From Toxorhynchites rutilus septentrionalis (lineage: Eukaryota > Arthropoda > Insecta > Diptera > Culicidae), in NCBI RefSeq assembly GCF_029784135.1, contig NC_073746.1, forward strand, positions 164,945,325 to 165,009,324: a stretch of DNA of 64,000 nucleotides, in the 5' to 3' direction. Shown here in pieces: positions 1-11,487 of the stretch. Position 1 is the first letter of the stretch; each line of letters opens with the position of its first letter. The position numbers and the translations under genes were made by a program. The notes below the pieces were generated by a model. The model ran no database searches. It was not told the origin of the DNA and saw only the letters and a list, made by a program, of their open reading frames with translations.

Positions 1-538
1 TTTGTACTCGCTTGTCGTTATGCAGACCGGAATATGTTTCCCTAAAACGTACTTTTAAACTGAGAAGCCTGGGAAAATAGTTATTTCAGATACTAGAGGT
101 AAATGAATTTTCGCGGTTCGACAACTACGTAAACATCACATGTCCAATAATTTTAGAGGAAAAGGACGTTCATCAAATTTATTTGAAACAAAAAACATAA
201 TCTATTACAAAATTTCGATGCATTCTAAAATAATATTCGAAGTGGTAAACAAGTGGATTGCATAATATAATTGCGTAGTTCTACGTCTAAAATATGCGGT
301 CGTGTCCTAGATACAACTCCTTACAATTGTTTCTCAAATATTTATATCACGTATCCACGTGGGCATTGGCTACACCCCTACCCTCCTCACCGTGGACAAT
401 CGTGGAAATTTTCGTAACCCATACACCTAGCCCCCCCCCCTCCTAAGCTGTCCACGTAGTATGTGGACAGCCCGTTACAACTTATCTGAGAAAGTCCATG
501 AGTTTAATCATGTGTTTCGTATAATAGTGTTATTTCAT
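1..538. other. Non-coding flank, no gene seen
   Basis: I see no supported gene here. Around 270-325 a stretch with TTCTACGTC followed by TATGCGGTCGTGTC resembles stretches near 9575 and 56155, so it is probably a relic of a dispersed repeat. Around 355-475 there is a C-rich segment flanked by CCACGTGG and GTCCACGTAGTATGTGGAC, a near-palindrome with a relative near 25409. Confidence 0.5.
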
Positions 539-550
539 TTATGGAGTCTT

Positions 551-1012
551 TATCAGCGTCAAATCGCCTTCAATGAATTTTATTCTTTAGTCCGTAAAAA
601 TACCATCGCTAACTGGCAACGATAGTGGAATGAAGATGAATTGGGTCGGTGGTTTCACTCGATTATCCCTAAGGTTAGCCTCAAACCGTGGTTCAAAAGT
701 CTGGACTTGAGTCGGGACTTTATTCGCACCTTCTCCAGACTCATGTCCAATCACTGTTCGTTAGATGCGCTACTCTTTCGTTTCAATCTTGCCAGCAACA
801 ATCTCTGCGTCTGTGGTCAAGGTTATCACGACATCGAGCATGTTGTTTGGTCGTGCGAGGTGTATCTTGTCGCCAGATCGAATTTAGAAAACTCCGTTCG
901 GGCCCGAGGAAGACAGCCCAATGTGCCGGTGAGAGATGTGTTGGCTCGGTTAGACCTTGATTACATGACCCAAATATATGTTTTCCTTAAAACTATCGAT
1001 CTTCGTGTGTGA
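551..1012 (+). pseudogene. LINE ORF2 C-terminal fragment
   Basis: The frame opened at 551 encodes the last ~150 residues of a non-LTR retrotransposon ORF2. Visible landmarks are GRWFHSI, then a Cys-His segment CVCGQGYHDIEHVVWSC (C-x-C-G ... H-x3-W-x-C), which is the zinc-binding C-terminal region found in the I/Loa/R1 type of LINEs; the exact clade cannot be assigned from this piece. An in-frame TAG at 623-625 breaks the reading frame between NWQR and WNEDE, so this is a dead copy even apart from its 5' truncation. The endonuclease and reverse transcriptase domains are absent. The coding match begins exactly at the element's 5' truncation point, right after the target duplication. Confidence 0.8.
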
Positions 1013-1368
1013 TTGTCCCTATGTCTTCATACCCTCCTTTTCATCCATTGCGAGCGATTGCCCCCCTTGGTATAAACAATAAAATAAGTTGAAATGTAAA
1101 TATACAATAGATATACGAACAGATTTAAGAATTGAGTGTGATCATCAACATTGTAACAATTCCCTTATATCCCATCCCTTTCCTGAAAGAATATGTCACC
1201 CTTCTAAACTCGAGTAAACCGCGAGTAATCGGTTTTCCACCTTACTAACCATAGTGTTAGGAAAATTGTATATGTATAGTTTTAAAAAATACATTTAAGA
1301 ATTCGGCTCCTTTAAACTAATGTAACTGAGCCTGTAAAAATAAACGATTTATAAAAAAAAAAAAAAAA
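551..1368 (+). mobile_element. 5'-truncated LINE insertion with poly-A tail
   Basis: A retrotransposed 3' fragment. It begins inside the coding region at 551, contains the C-terminal end of ORF2, a roughly 340-bp 3' UTR, and ends in an A-run at 1353-1368. A target-site duplication flanks it: TTATGGAGTCTT at 539-550 and TTACGGAGTCTT at 1369-1380 (one mismatch in 12). That structure (5' truncation, A tail, TSD) is diagnostic of LINE target-primed insertion. Part of the 3' UTR (1318-1350) resembles a minus-strand stretch at 63535-63600. Confidence 0.85.
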
Positions 1369-1725
1369 TTACGGAGTCTTGGCATTTCTTGACATAACTA
1401 GGCGTATTCTATCCAGAAGCCTTTGCCTGTCCCGAGCTTCTCAATGCCGAAAAATCTCGATGATTGTCTTTCTGCTCATTCTTCAAAACTCTCCATATGA
1501 TCTATTTGAGTGAAACAGATGATTTAATATGTTAAAAGTTGTGTGAAAATGCTTATTTTTCTAAGTGCTGAGGTGTTGTAGTATATTATTATTATTATTT
1601 AGTATATTAATATATTATCAGTCCGAAATTGTAGTCTATTATTTCCTGTTCATGCATGTCCACCAATTACAAAGACTAGACTCGTCAAATTTCTGAACAC
1701 AGTTTTTTTTTCTTTCCAATTGCAG

Positions 1726-1746
1726 ATAAAAATGGCCTTAATGAAG
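1726..1746 (+). CDS. Candidate 21-nt micro-exon with start codon
   Basis: Seen: a pyrimidine run (1701-1719) ends in TTGCAG at 1720-1725, then 21 nt, then the consensus donor GTAAGT at 1747-1752. The exon contains ATGGCC at 1732-1737 in the favourable context AAAATGG and is open in frame to its end (M-A-L-M-K). Inferred: it could hold the translation start of a plus-strand gene whose next exons are the candidates at 31730-31845 and 48581-48664. The phases fit (this one ends in phase 0 and the next is open from phase 0). Short matches to splice consensus occur by chance in 64 kb, and no homolog is recognised, so the case rests on coherence between the three segments. Alternatively it is an intronic decoy. 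Confidence 0.4.
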
Positions 1747-1752
1747 GTAAGT

Positions 1753-3372
1753 ACCGAGAGCAGAGCGCGTTAATTCTTTGCAACCATTGCGATGCTATTG
1801 CGAAACTGTGGTCGCTGCCCGCCAGAGGTAATGCCAGGTAATGGCCACAAAGGGTGATATTTGATGGCGTTCGGAAACGCCGTTAGCTCGGTAATGCCCT
1901 TTATCAGAACATGAATGATTTGAGGTTGTTGGTGTAAACAATAGATCTTGTCAGATGTCAGATGGGCGCCCCTTGTGCCTTTTGAGATCGGGCCCCAGAT
2001 TGGAGTGGGTTTGGGTTGGGTTATTTTTATTTCTATTCTCTCGCCGTGATATTATTATGGGAATTTGTTCCGAAGGCCGTTTGGTGACGGCGTTGAACTT
2101 CAACTAATCCATCTGAGCTGTGGATATAATTGTAACTTGGGGACTGTAATTTTAAGTGAAGAATGAGCAATGCATCTGCTGTTTTTTTCATCATTTAAAA
2201 AATTGATTACAAATTTTTAAGCCACAAAATTTGGCCTGAAAAAGTACGCGATTTCGGTTCACACATAACCGATCAATCACGACCACACTGATCGAACAGT
2301 GCGTTTGAAGTGCGGGTTCATCGCTCAAATCGTCTAATTGACAGCAGACAGCTAACAACTGGGGCAATATTTTGATGTATACTTCCACCCAAATATGGAT
2401 TGGCTTTCTGACTACCCCTACCCCATTACTACGTCATTGAGATCATTGCCGCTTGTCGTTAATAATGCTCAATGGGTCACAACATAACGATACTATAATA
2501 GAACAGTTATCCGGGCCAAACTTGATTTGACAACTTTTTTATCCCCACAGTGCTGTCCGTATTTGTGCTTCGAAGGTACGACGTGCGATAAAAAGAGTCT
2601 CATTTGGAAACTCCATTGCTCAATTATATGCAAACAATGTGAGCATAAAGATAGCTTGCAATGTCTGCTGGGCAGCAAGGAAAAAAAACTTTACTCTGTA
2701 AATGCTGCTTGGCTGTGACGAAGAAACCGTATCGATGTAATCAATTTGTTGTACGATGACAGGGCTGATAGATGACATAAATAGCGAATGGGAGTAATTT
2801 TTTCCCCACTGATATACTTGAAGCATTATGATCGTCGTCAAATATCCGGAAGTTTCGCAGGGACTAGTAAAAACTGCAACAGGAAATATTGTGGCTGAGT
2901 TGACTGAATGAGGTAGGAAAATGAGGTGGAACCATCATCATTATTTATTTGTGTCGTCGAACTCGTCTGGGCAAATGTGTGCTAATAGGATGACATGAGA
3001 TATTGTTTGTTTCAAGAAGCGTGAGTTTCTTTATTGCTCAAATTAATTTGAAATAAATTAACTTGAAAATTTCTGCGTTCATCATCCTATGTCGTGACTC
3101 CCGTGCCCAATTGGCTCCACATGCCAAATTTGGTTTCATTAATGGATAGCTGTTAATTCTCGAGTAATGCAGAAACTTGAGTTTCATTTGTATGGCAACC
3201 TACCATGTGCATAGCTAAAGACCATAAGATTTTCTTATCAAAACATAAAATCTAATCAAAATAGATACAAATTTGGAGTTCCTTTTAGTATTATCTAAAT
3301 TCAATCTAATTAATTTATGAAACACAAGGACAATCATCTAAATTAATTCAAGCCTCAGCTTATTACATGATA
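1753..3372. other. Non-coding stretch, putative intron
   Basis: No supported gene. Small ORFs near 2191-2841 overlap one another on both strands and show no recognisable domain. A stretch at 2913-2945 (ATGAGGTGGAACCATCATCA) resembles 62790-62810, suggesting a shared retroelement tail. Confidence 0.4.
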
Positions 3373-3739
3373 ATCTAAAGCAGGGGTTCTCAAACTATTT
3401 TGGGCAATAGACCCCTTTTCCAGAATCAAGTGATACCTCAGACTCCTCTAACCAAATTTTAAAACAAAAATCTATTTCTAGTTTTTGTCTTATTCATACA
3501 AAATTCTTATTAATTTAAAGACCTTGCGGTTGGTTTTATGGCCGTAACAACTATATACCGCATCTATATACCGGCGCGCAAAAAAAAAAATGTTTGTGGG
3601 TGGCACCAAAAATATTTTTTTTTTGCCGCACCGTTATTTCAATATTTTGCTTAACCAAAGACTTCCAACAGTATCTGGCATTCTCCCATTTTTTTCGGGC
3701 CACTAAAAATGTACGATGTTAATTTGGGAGTCATTTTTA

Positions 3740-5013
3740 TTAGGCGGTCAAAAAAGTCCTGCGGAATTTTTTTTGAATTTTCATTTGTTCATAAAATTAA
3801 TTACAATCATCTGTTTCAAGTCAAATATGCGCCATTTTGTTCGATGACTTGTTCCCAACGAGATGCCAACTTCATAATACCCATGTTATAGAAGCTCGCT
3901 TCCTTATTGGCAAAAAAATCGGATAGCCAATTTTCACAGGCCTCTTTTGTGGCTAACTTCTGACTACCTAGCTCGTTCGCCATGGACAAAAACAGGTGGT
4001 AGTCACTTGGTGCAAGGTCCGGACTATACGGCGAATGCAAAAGAATCTCCCATCCGAGCTCCCGGAGCTTCTGGCGCGTCACCAAAGAAGTGTGTGGTCT
4101 GGCGTTGTCCTGATGGAAGACAATGCGGCCTCTGTTTATCAAAGATGGCCTCTTCTTCATGAGTGCTACCTTCAAGCGGTCCAGTTGTTGGCAGTACAGG
4201 TCCGAATTGAGCGTTTGGCCATAGGGAAGCAGCTCATAATAGATTATTCCTTGACAATCCCACCAAACACACAGCAGAACCTTCCTGGCCGTTAATGAGG
4301 GCTTGGCCACCGTCTGAGCCGCTTCAGCGGGCTTCGACCACGACCGTTTGCGCTTCACGTTGTCGTAAGTGACCCACTTTTCATCGCCAGTCACCATCCG
4401 CTTCAGAAACGGGTCGATTTTGTTGCGATTCAGCAGCGATTCACATGCGTCGATACGGTCAAAGATGTTTTTTTGCGTCAACGTGTGTGGCACCCATACA
4501 TCGAGCTTCTTTGTGAATCCAAGCTTCTTCAAATGGTTAATAACGGTTTGATGACTTATCCCCAGCTCTTGGCCGATGCTACGGCTGCTACTATGCCGGT
4601 CTTTCTCGGCTAAATCAGCGATTTTGTCGCAATTTTCGACGACAGGCCTTCCGGAGCGTGGCGCATCTTCGACGACCTCTACACCAGAACGAAAACGTTG
4701 AAACCATCGTTGTGTGGTAGAAATGGAAACTGTATCGGGTCCATAAACTGCACAAATTTTATTGGCAGCTTGAGATGCATTTTTGCCTTTGTGATAGTAG
4801 TACTGTAAAATATGTCTCTTTATTTTGCTCCATATTTGCGACACTATAACTCACTTAACCAAACAAAGCACTGTCAAGGACTATATTATAGCGCCAAGCC
4901 TTTCCAACCTTTCCAACAAGCTATAGTATGACTCGATACAATGAATACAACTAGAACTACGCGCTTACAACGACACCTCGCGGAAATACCGCAGGACTTT
5001 TTTGACAGCCTAA
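3740..5013 (-). mobile_element. Full-length mariner element
   Basis: A 1274-bp element bounded by ~30-bp inverted repeats. The left end reads TTAGGCGGTCAAAAAAGTCC and the complement of the right end reads TTAGGCTGTCAAAAAAGTCC, both continuing TGCGG. TA duplications lie at 3738-3739 and 5014-5015. It encodes an uninterrupted transposase on the minus strand. It is inserted in hAT copy 1 and absent from hAT copy 2, so it arrived after the two copies separated. The near-perfect ends and intact ORF mark it as one of the youngest insertions here. Confidence 0.95.
3816..4844 (-). CDS. Mariner transposase (DD34D), intact
   Basis: 342 residues, the usual length for mariner transposases (~345). The N-terminal third is the DNA-binding region with two helix-turn-helix parts (about residues 1-110; RWFQRFRSG at 46-54, GRPVVE linker near 65-70). 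WVPH at 117-120 is the conserved linker motif. The catalytic triad is present: D154 in VTGDEKW, D246 in HQDNARPH, and D281 in YSPDLAPSDYHLF, with 34 residues between the last two (DD34D). The protein binds its own terminal repeats and performs cut-and-paste into TA. The Met at 4842-4844 gives the expected N terminus. The sequence resembles insect mariners that automatic annotation often labels SETMAR-like, but there is no SET domain. Subfamily is not assigned with certainty; it is clearly different from the irritans-type copy at 21757-22279. Confidence 0.95.
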   Translation of the reverse strand: MSQIWSKIKRHILQYYYHKGKNASQAANKICAVYGPDTVSISTTQRWFQRFRSGVEVVEDAPRSGRPVVENCDKIADLAEKDRHSSSRSIGQELGISHQTVINHLKKLGFTKKLDVWVPHTLTQKNIFDRIDACESLLNRNKIDPFLKRMVTGDEKWVTYDNVKRKRSWSKPAEAAQTVAKPSLTARKVLLCVWWDCQGIIYYELLPYGQTLNSDLYCQQLDRLKVALMKKRPSLINRGRIVFHQDNARPHTSLVTRQKLRELGWEILLHSPYSPDLAPSDYHLFLSMANELGSQKLATKEACENWLSDFFANKEASFYNMGIMKLASRWEQVIEQNGAYLT

Positions 5014-5042
5014 TATGTAAAAATCAAAGTTTTTGGGGTTGA

Positions 5043-5192
5043 CGGGCAGTGGCAACCATATTGCCACCAATTTTTTCAACTTTCTCAATAATTCATTTTT
5101 TATCAAAGATAATGTGTTCTTCCTCATGTAAGGATTATGTTCTCTGAAGTTTGAGTCGATTCCTTGCCTAGTTTCCACGGCCTTACAAAGGG
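5043..5192. mobile_element. TTAA-flanked MITE nested in hAT copy 1
   Basis: A ~150-bp segment flanked by TTGA (5039-5042) and TTAA (5193-5196). The same segment sits at the same site in hAT copy 2 (36415-36567, flanked by TTAA and TTAG). Its end, with GGCAACCATATTGCCACC, resembles the TTAA-ended stretch at about 31268-31313. The TTAA flanks suggest a piggyBac-type origin; no coding capacity. Confidence 0.5.
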
Positions 5193-5198
5193 TTAAGC

Positions 5199-5787
5199 CA
5201 GGGTTGCCAGGTGTTGAACAGAAATCTGGATGTTAGAAAATCAAAAGTCTGGATTTTTGTTGACATTTTTTATTATTTAATTGCGAATTTTATTAAACAT
5301 TTTCACGAGAACGTCGGTTGATGTTTGTGGAAGCGGACACGGTTTGCTGATGAGCAATGACTATGAAGTGTCTTTCTCCAGGCAGGTGAATAAGGAGTTT
5401 GGATTGAGTTTGTCCACAAGGGCCCTTCTCAGGATTAAAACTGGAAAAGTTTAAAGTCTCTACAATTCAACACAATCGATCAATCAACATTCGTGATCAC
5501 AGCAGTCGCTTTTGTGCTTCTCAGTCACAGCATGCTTCAAGAAATCCTTCAATCCTCCAATACACATGTCTTTAGTACAAACTTTGTAGAAACCAGCTAG
5601 CTTTCTAGCTTTCCAAACCAACTCAATAAAGTCAAAAGTGATTGCAGATTTTTTTTTTAAATGTGGAAAAATCTGGACAAAATGCGGAAAATCTGAACAA
5701 GACAAAGGACGGTCTGGATATCTGGATGTTCTACCAAAACCCACGGTTGCCGGACTTCCAGACAAATCTGGAAGTCCGGCAACCTTG
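5199..5787. mobile_element. Small hAT nested in hAT copy 1
   Basis: Ends CAGGGTTGCCAG and, complemented, CAAGGTTGCCGG. The 8-bp flanks are GGTTAAGC (5191-5198) and GGTTGAGC (5788-5795). Copy 2 has the same insertion at the homologous site (36574-37777). Internal sequence is rich in TCTGGA/TCTGGAT motifs near both ends, typical of hAT subterminal repeats. No transposase. Confidence 0.75.
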
Positions 5788-6295
5788 GGTTGAGCGGATG
5801 AACTTGACATCATTTTCTCATCAAAGTTCAATGAAATAAATAGATGTAAAATTATATAAATATTGAATCAATTATATATATGTTATTATAAATTACTCAC
5901 AAATACTGGAGTAGGCAATTAATTTTAAAAAAATCAGTGTTATGAGATGAACCTGGTGATTTTCTTTCTATTTCTACTAATGTAATCTCTTGAATTAAAT
6001 GAGTAAATGAGTGTATCCAAGTTTCAACAAATTCCAGAGCACAAATGCCAAATGTATTTGCCAAATTTTTCATCTTATACTAATATATGCGCGCTCATCT
6101 ATTTATTGAGTTTTTGAAAAATACAACAATAATACATTCTACTAGGAATCGCGTTTGATCACGTAACACAACTTATACTGTATCTTGAAAGTTTCAAATA
6201 AGAACTTGTGTTAATCAAATTGGGGTCAATTTTTAGGCCTCGTCGAGACCCCCAAAGGGTCGATATCGACCACTTTGAGAACCCCTGGTCTAAAG

Positions 6296-8255
6296 TATTT
6301 GCAAAATTACAGTAGTTTTTTTTAAATACTACAAAAAACTACTTTTGGCTATTTTTTTTTAATTTTCCATGTTTACAAAACTGCCTATTGATTAACTGTG
6401 TGATCATCATTTCATAAAATATTCATAATCAAAGACGAAAGTTCTAATAAACGTTTTATGCAGAAAGCTGAATGATTAGGTCAATTGGATTCGTTAGGGG
6501 TTCCATTGCCAACATACTGCCCTTATACAAAAAAGCTTTAGTAACAATAACAAAATGAGCAAAATCACAAAAAATCGTAGTTGCACATTGCTTCTCTTAT
6601 TTGTGATCGAGTGCGTTACACTTCAAACTACTCTCTGTAAAAATTTCTACCATTATTATTCTCACGCTAAAAGGTTACAAACCATTGAATATGTCTATTT
6701 TTTTTGTTCGAATACAATCTTTATTTGCCACACCCAATATTGAATACATTAGTAATCACTCATCACACTCGTATACAGTTAATTTAGTTGGCAAAAAAGC
6801 ACAAGATTGTGTATTGTATCACCATACAAATATTTATCGTTTGTTCGATTGTAAGTACTTCACGCTGTATTGGATACATTAATCACTTGATTTCAATCAT
6901 GAACACAACATCAATGAGTTAATCAATCACGAGATTGCTCATCGGTAATACAGATTGTTAGCTCTAGTAAGAATGCAAGCTTCAGACGCCTTTATTCTAT
7001 TCCAGCTAAATACTGATCTTCGATAAAGATGGCTTCTATTGAGGGGTTCGTAGAAATCCTACAGTCGGTGTACTGTCTGATCACTGTCTTAATTACAGCC
7101 GCAAGGTGGGGCGGGTAGACAGCGGTTTGTAAAATTTATAAGTGGAATATCGATAACTACTAATTGTCAGCCCCGATGGGGTCTACTGCGGTTCCCATCA
7201 CGCAGGACAAGGTATTGCACAACAACCATGAAAGTGTGATACAGTTTCTCAACAAGTGGCAACAGCAGTAGCCAGTAGAGTTTTTGTCATACATTTCGAT
7301 ACAAGCCGAACAAATGAGTAAAGTATATGCTTCTTGCTGCTTGATTGCCTTTGGCAGCAGGAATTTGACTTTAACAATACCGGCAATATGTAGGAGGAAG
7401 TAAACCATTGAAAAGCTCCATCAACAGCAACAAATTAATCCATCGTTTAATCGATGCTGCTACCGATGTTGGTACGAAGAAAACTTTTGCGGACCCACCA
7501 TTACCGAAGGAGGAGGCGATGTGTTCATAAGTGGAAGTGTATGTACAAAGCCTTTCGCCACCCCCAACAACAGCAACTTTTCCATCATTCACAGGCGGTA
7601 TCCGACAGTTGATCGTTACGGCAGGCGGCGCGTGTGCCACAATTTGCGCGAATGTGATGATTTTATTGATTGGGACTGAGTACATTGAGCACATTCAAAT
7701 AGAGGATATTGCTATCGATATTGCACAAGCCTACCATCAATAAACTGTTGTGTAATAATTAATGCAGCCGAATGTGAACCATCCACCATCCACGAAGGAG
7801 TTGTTTGCAAAAGTTATGAAATCGGTTCCAATAGCACCGATGTTTGCGCAGAAACGAAATAGAAATTATCTTTCTATCCAAATATCTCATCGGTATCGTA
7901 TCAAAGGCTTCATTTCTTTTCCCCGGTGAAAGAAATGGACAAAGATCTTTCGTTTCAGGAAATCCCAATGACTGGGATTGAACGAAAATCAAATAATGTG
8001 TGGAAATGACATACTAACAATTTGTTGTTTTTAATTAAATTTCACGCTACATTGTTTTGAAAAATGCATGTGCATATTTATGGACGATCACACAGTTATG
8101 GGAACATTAAATTAAAACTTTAGTATTTGTTCGTATGAATCTATACTATGTTTTTACAACGATCTGCTTCGCATAGTATGCCAGAGGTGGTGTGAGAACT
8201 TTTTATTGTTCAACCATTGTTTGTGGTCTTTCCAAATATTTTTTTTCATTTCTCA
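6296..8255. other. Non-coding stretch, no recognisable gene
   Basis: AT-rich, with small overlapping ORFs on both strands at 7160-7992 whose translations show no domain I recognise. No transposon ends, tandem repeats or RNA genes seen. Confidence 0.4.
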
Positions 8256-8583
8256 GGAACTGTTGTTAAGTGAGCACATCCTCATTCGGGAAGACGTTAA
8301 AAACAACCACCATCAGAATGAATCACTGTTTCTGTACATTAGAAGGTCATGGAAAAACACAGCACCGGTCGAGTGTGAAACTGTCGTGGTAATGGGTATC
8401 CGGTATTCAATTCAAGGGTGTTTGCAAATGTGTTTTGTTCAGGGGACAGAAAAGTGCATTCCGCTCATAGCGAAGTTGGTTAAAAAGAAGTTCAGAATAA
8501 CGTTTTTATCCGGACTGAACGAAACGCTTAATATGTCTGAATCTAATGGACCGCCGTTTGGTGGTTCCAATTCAATAAGATAA
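8256..8583 (+). CDS. Orphan open frame behind a strong splice acceptor
   Basis: A strong acceptor-like signal (pyrimidine tract 8228-8251 ending CATTTCTCAG at 8246-8255) is followed by 108 uninterrupted codons to a TAA at 8581-8583. Nothing in the translation is recognised: it is basic, Asn/Ser-rich near the end, with no signal peptide or zinc finger. It could be a 3'-terminal exon, a relic of a mobile element, or chance. No polyadenylation hexamer is obvious just downstream. It is not needed by the three-exon model and would not be in a shared frame without further exons. Confidence 0.2.
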
Positions 8584-8817
8584 TGATAAAACCAGTTCAA
8601 TATTTTTAATTATATATATGGAATATTATTTTATTTAAATGACGTCCAAGAATTTGGTCCGGACTGCGCGATCCCACTTTTCATGACAACAGTATAATGC
8701 CAAACAACTTTCCTTAGTATCGAGTTTATTATTGTATTATCGTTATTATTCTGCACATGTAACATGACCATCATATTGAGACAGAATGTAGAATTCAGTA
8801 TACACTCAGTGTTTTAA

Positions 8818-8937
8818 CCCCTTCCCCTATTATTCAATACGTCACACATCAAGTGATTTCACTAGCCTGCTGAGCGTTCTAGCATCCTATGTTATTCAAG
8901 TACCCACGAGTGAGACTCGATGTTGTACGGGAAAGGG
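8818..8937. mobile_element. Short TTAA-flanked MITE
   Basis: A 120-bp segment flanked by TTAA at 8814-8817 and 8938-8941. Ends are CCCCTTCCCC and, complemented, CCCTTTCCCG, so TTAA-CCC(C/T)TTCCC inverted repeats. TTAA duplication and CCCTT tips point to a piggyBac-type MITE. Confidence 0.6.
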
Positions 8938-8941
8938 TTAA

Positions 8942-10954
8942 TGTACTAAGTGTACATCGTCCATCTTTCTTTCACTTTAATAAATTTTTTGACACAGTTT
9001 TGACAAATGGCTAAAAATGGAAGCATTAACTTTTTTGTTCTTCCAAAAGCCGTCAAAAATGAGCACCTAACGTAACAATAAGTCTCAAGTTTTTGTGCTG
9101 ACTTGGACTCGCATCCGACATACACACGAATCGAGAGTCAAATTTTGTGGTATGGGTGCGTACTTCGATCTCTGTTTTGGTATCGGTTTGACTGTCGGTT
9201 CAGCCAATCGCACTGTGAACAGGCCCTTAAGTTCCACCTCTCCAACAGACGTGATCATAAAACAAATTTTTATTTGCTATCTTCATTCAAATTAAATAAA
9301 TATTAAAATGCTGTACAGTACAAAAACAAGAATAAGAAGACTATTTTTGTATTTTAGTTTCACTCCAGTCAGCGAGCGGTCAACCGCTTTAATTGGGGCT
9401 CAGTTCAAGCTTCATGTGAATTCGCTGACTGCAGGTGACACAATATCCGTCGTATCCGTGAGATATGAACTGCGTAAGAAATCTACTTGAGGGACAGTTC
9501 TAAAATTTTGATTCATTCCAAAATGATATCTGAAATGATAAACCAGTTGATTGAGCGAAATAATTTAATAGTCCTACGTCAATAACGCAGTTGCGTTCTG
9601 GACACCACCTTTTATAATTCCTAAGTAGCAATCGATAAAGAGTCAACGATCAAAATTTGGTCAGCTAAATTATGGCAAGTTTTTTTAGTGTGCGTTTAAA
9701 AACACTGAATACCTCTCAGGTTATCACATAACGCATGCAACCAAGACAGAACCGGTTCGAAGTGTGTATATACATATCATATAAGTTTTCTATGTAAAAA
9801 AGTAACACATTCTCTGCGAGGAGGGAAAAATGAAAATTGTGTGTGATGATGATTTTATATTATGGATAAAGATTTGGTGGAAATGCAATGAAATTTATAG
9901 AAAATAAAATTATGTTAGGGTCAGGACTGAGTCTTCCAAGTATTCAAAGGATATCGAGTAATAATTTTCATTCAATTTTTAACAATTTAAAATTGCTTTC
10001 GGGTCTGCCAATCTGATAGAGAATAAATTGCTCAAGGTTATTACATTTGCTCAGAACGATTGAATTTGAGTCGAACGGATTTAAGAATGCAAAAGTCGAT
10101 TTAGATCGAATCGTGAAATTCAATCGAGTTTCAATCTAGTTGGATTCCGGAATATGAATGACTGTTCATGACATGATCAAAAGCGTAGACGGATATTCAA
10201 TATACCAACGAAGAAATACTGATAATGGCGAACAGCCATTTACAAATATCAACAACGCAGACATTGAAAATCGTTGAGTAGTCCTCAGCTGAGCACAGCC
10301 CCAATATGCATGGTTAACGTAAACGCCAACTGTGTTTTCAATTGAAATGAAATACCAAAAATCATAAAACTCCTCCGGACTACTTTGGACCGTTAATATT
10401 TATGAAATAGTGACAGATTATTCTATGTAAATTGTTCACGGTCATGATTATTCAGCTAAAAACAAGGAAAATGCGTTTTCAATTACTGAGTGGTTTTCGT
10501 GGTTACGCCAACCATGTATATTTGAACAGAGCAAAACATTCAATGGTCATATTAATGCTATTCACATAATTGCTATAGTATAAACAAAACCATTTTCAGG
10601 TTGATTATAGTGAATAGAATGTGTTCTACTGATCGGATGGGCTACGTGAACATCCGTTTTCACCCACAGGGAAAAACAGTTGAGAATATAGGAGGCGAGA
10701 GAATGTTATACGCTCACTTCGATTCTTGCACGAAATGCAATGGCGATTTTTATTTTTTGGCGAGTTATGATTGCCGAAAAATGGTTTTGTTTTCAGTGAC
10801 TTCTGGATGCCGATAATGGTTTGCCACTTCTTCAGTACAACTGAAAACTTCTTCAGTACAACATGAAAACATGCGGTAACATTGGGTTTCACCGTGAAGT
10901 GAACATAAGATGGGTAAATATTTGTACAACTCAGACGCTGTCCAAATGCAGGTC
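8942..10954. other. Non-coding stretch
   Basis: No supported gene. An 11-bp imperfect inverted repeat, CAGTCAGCGAG near 9367 and TTCGCTGACTG near 9420, may be a small hairpin relic. Around 9570-9612 a CCTACGTCAATAACGCAG stretch matches the dispersed family noted near 270 and 56155. Small ORFs at 10601-10892 lie opposite each other and are not convincing. Confidence 0.4.
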
Positions 10955-11195
10955 GTTTAGACGTTCCTCTTTTTCCGCACGGCGAATGGCGTGAGATGAT
11001 TCAAGTCACGGTGTTACTGCAGGCGAATAGCGTGACTATAGATTGTCACTTAGGTGAGATTGGGAGTCGTGTCCTCATATGTTATCGACTGGGGTATCAA
11101 ACAGGAGCAGAAACGTAAGGTGGACTCCACAATAAAGTGATAAACTTTGCTATCTCACGTCACTCGCCGCGCGGGATAAAGGGGGCTGTCTAAAC
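10955..11195. mobile_element. MITE with ~40-bp inverted repeats
   Basis: Left end GTTTAGACGTTCCTC... then CCGCACGGCGAATGGCGTGA; the complement of the right end reads GTTTAGACAGCCCCC... then CCGCGCGGCGAGTGACGTGA. The ~40-bp arms align with a few mismatches over a 241-bp element. The middle repeats a GGCGAATRGCGTGA motif. No clear target duplication, so the superfamily is not assigned. Confidence 0.65.
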
Positions 11196-11388
11196 AGGCT
11201 AAAGTTGGTAAAGTTAGCTTTGATTTTTCGCTCCATATTTTCGGTACTAAATGAAAGACGAAAAAGCACTCTCGTTGAACTTCCGAGATAGAGATTCTAC
11301 ACCTCTTTCTCTCTGAAAATCTCGATCTCTGATCTTATTTGATAGTTTATCATCTATATAAAACTACCCATTTATTTTAATTCTTTAC

Positions 11389-11473
11389 ATCCGGATAAAC
11401 GTTGCATTCGGATAAATGTTACATTCGGGTAAATGTTGCATTTGGGAAGATATTGCAAACGGGTGAATGGAAT
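11389..11473. repeat. 17-bp tandem repeat, five units
   Basis: Five consecutive 17-bp units close to ATTCGGGTAAATGTTGC, diverging toward the right end. It lies 20 bp left of a SINE fragment. Confidence 0.8.
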
Positions 11474-11487
11474 TCCCGATCAGGGCG

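Larger units (their letters stand above)
3381..6287. mobile_element. Composite non-autonomous hAT element, copy 1
   Basis: Terminal inverted repeats CAGGGGTTCTCAAA (3381-3394) and TTTGAGAACCCCTG (6274-6287) are perfect over 14 bp. They are flanked by 8-bp duplications ATCTAAAG (3373-3380) and GTCTAAAG (6288-6295), one mismatch. Both traits are typical of hAT transposons. No hAT transposase is visible, so it is non-autonomous. It carries three nested insertions: a mariner (3740-5013), a TTAA MITE (5043-5192) and a smaller hAT (5199-5787). A second copy is at 35008-38602. Confidence 0.9.

Noticed and set aside
3816..4844. SETMAR-like histone methyltransferase
   Set aside because: Only the mariner transposase is present; no SET domain and the frame fills an intact mariner.
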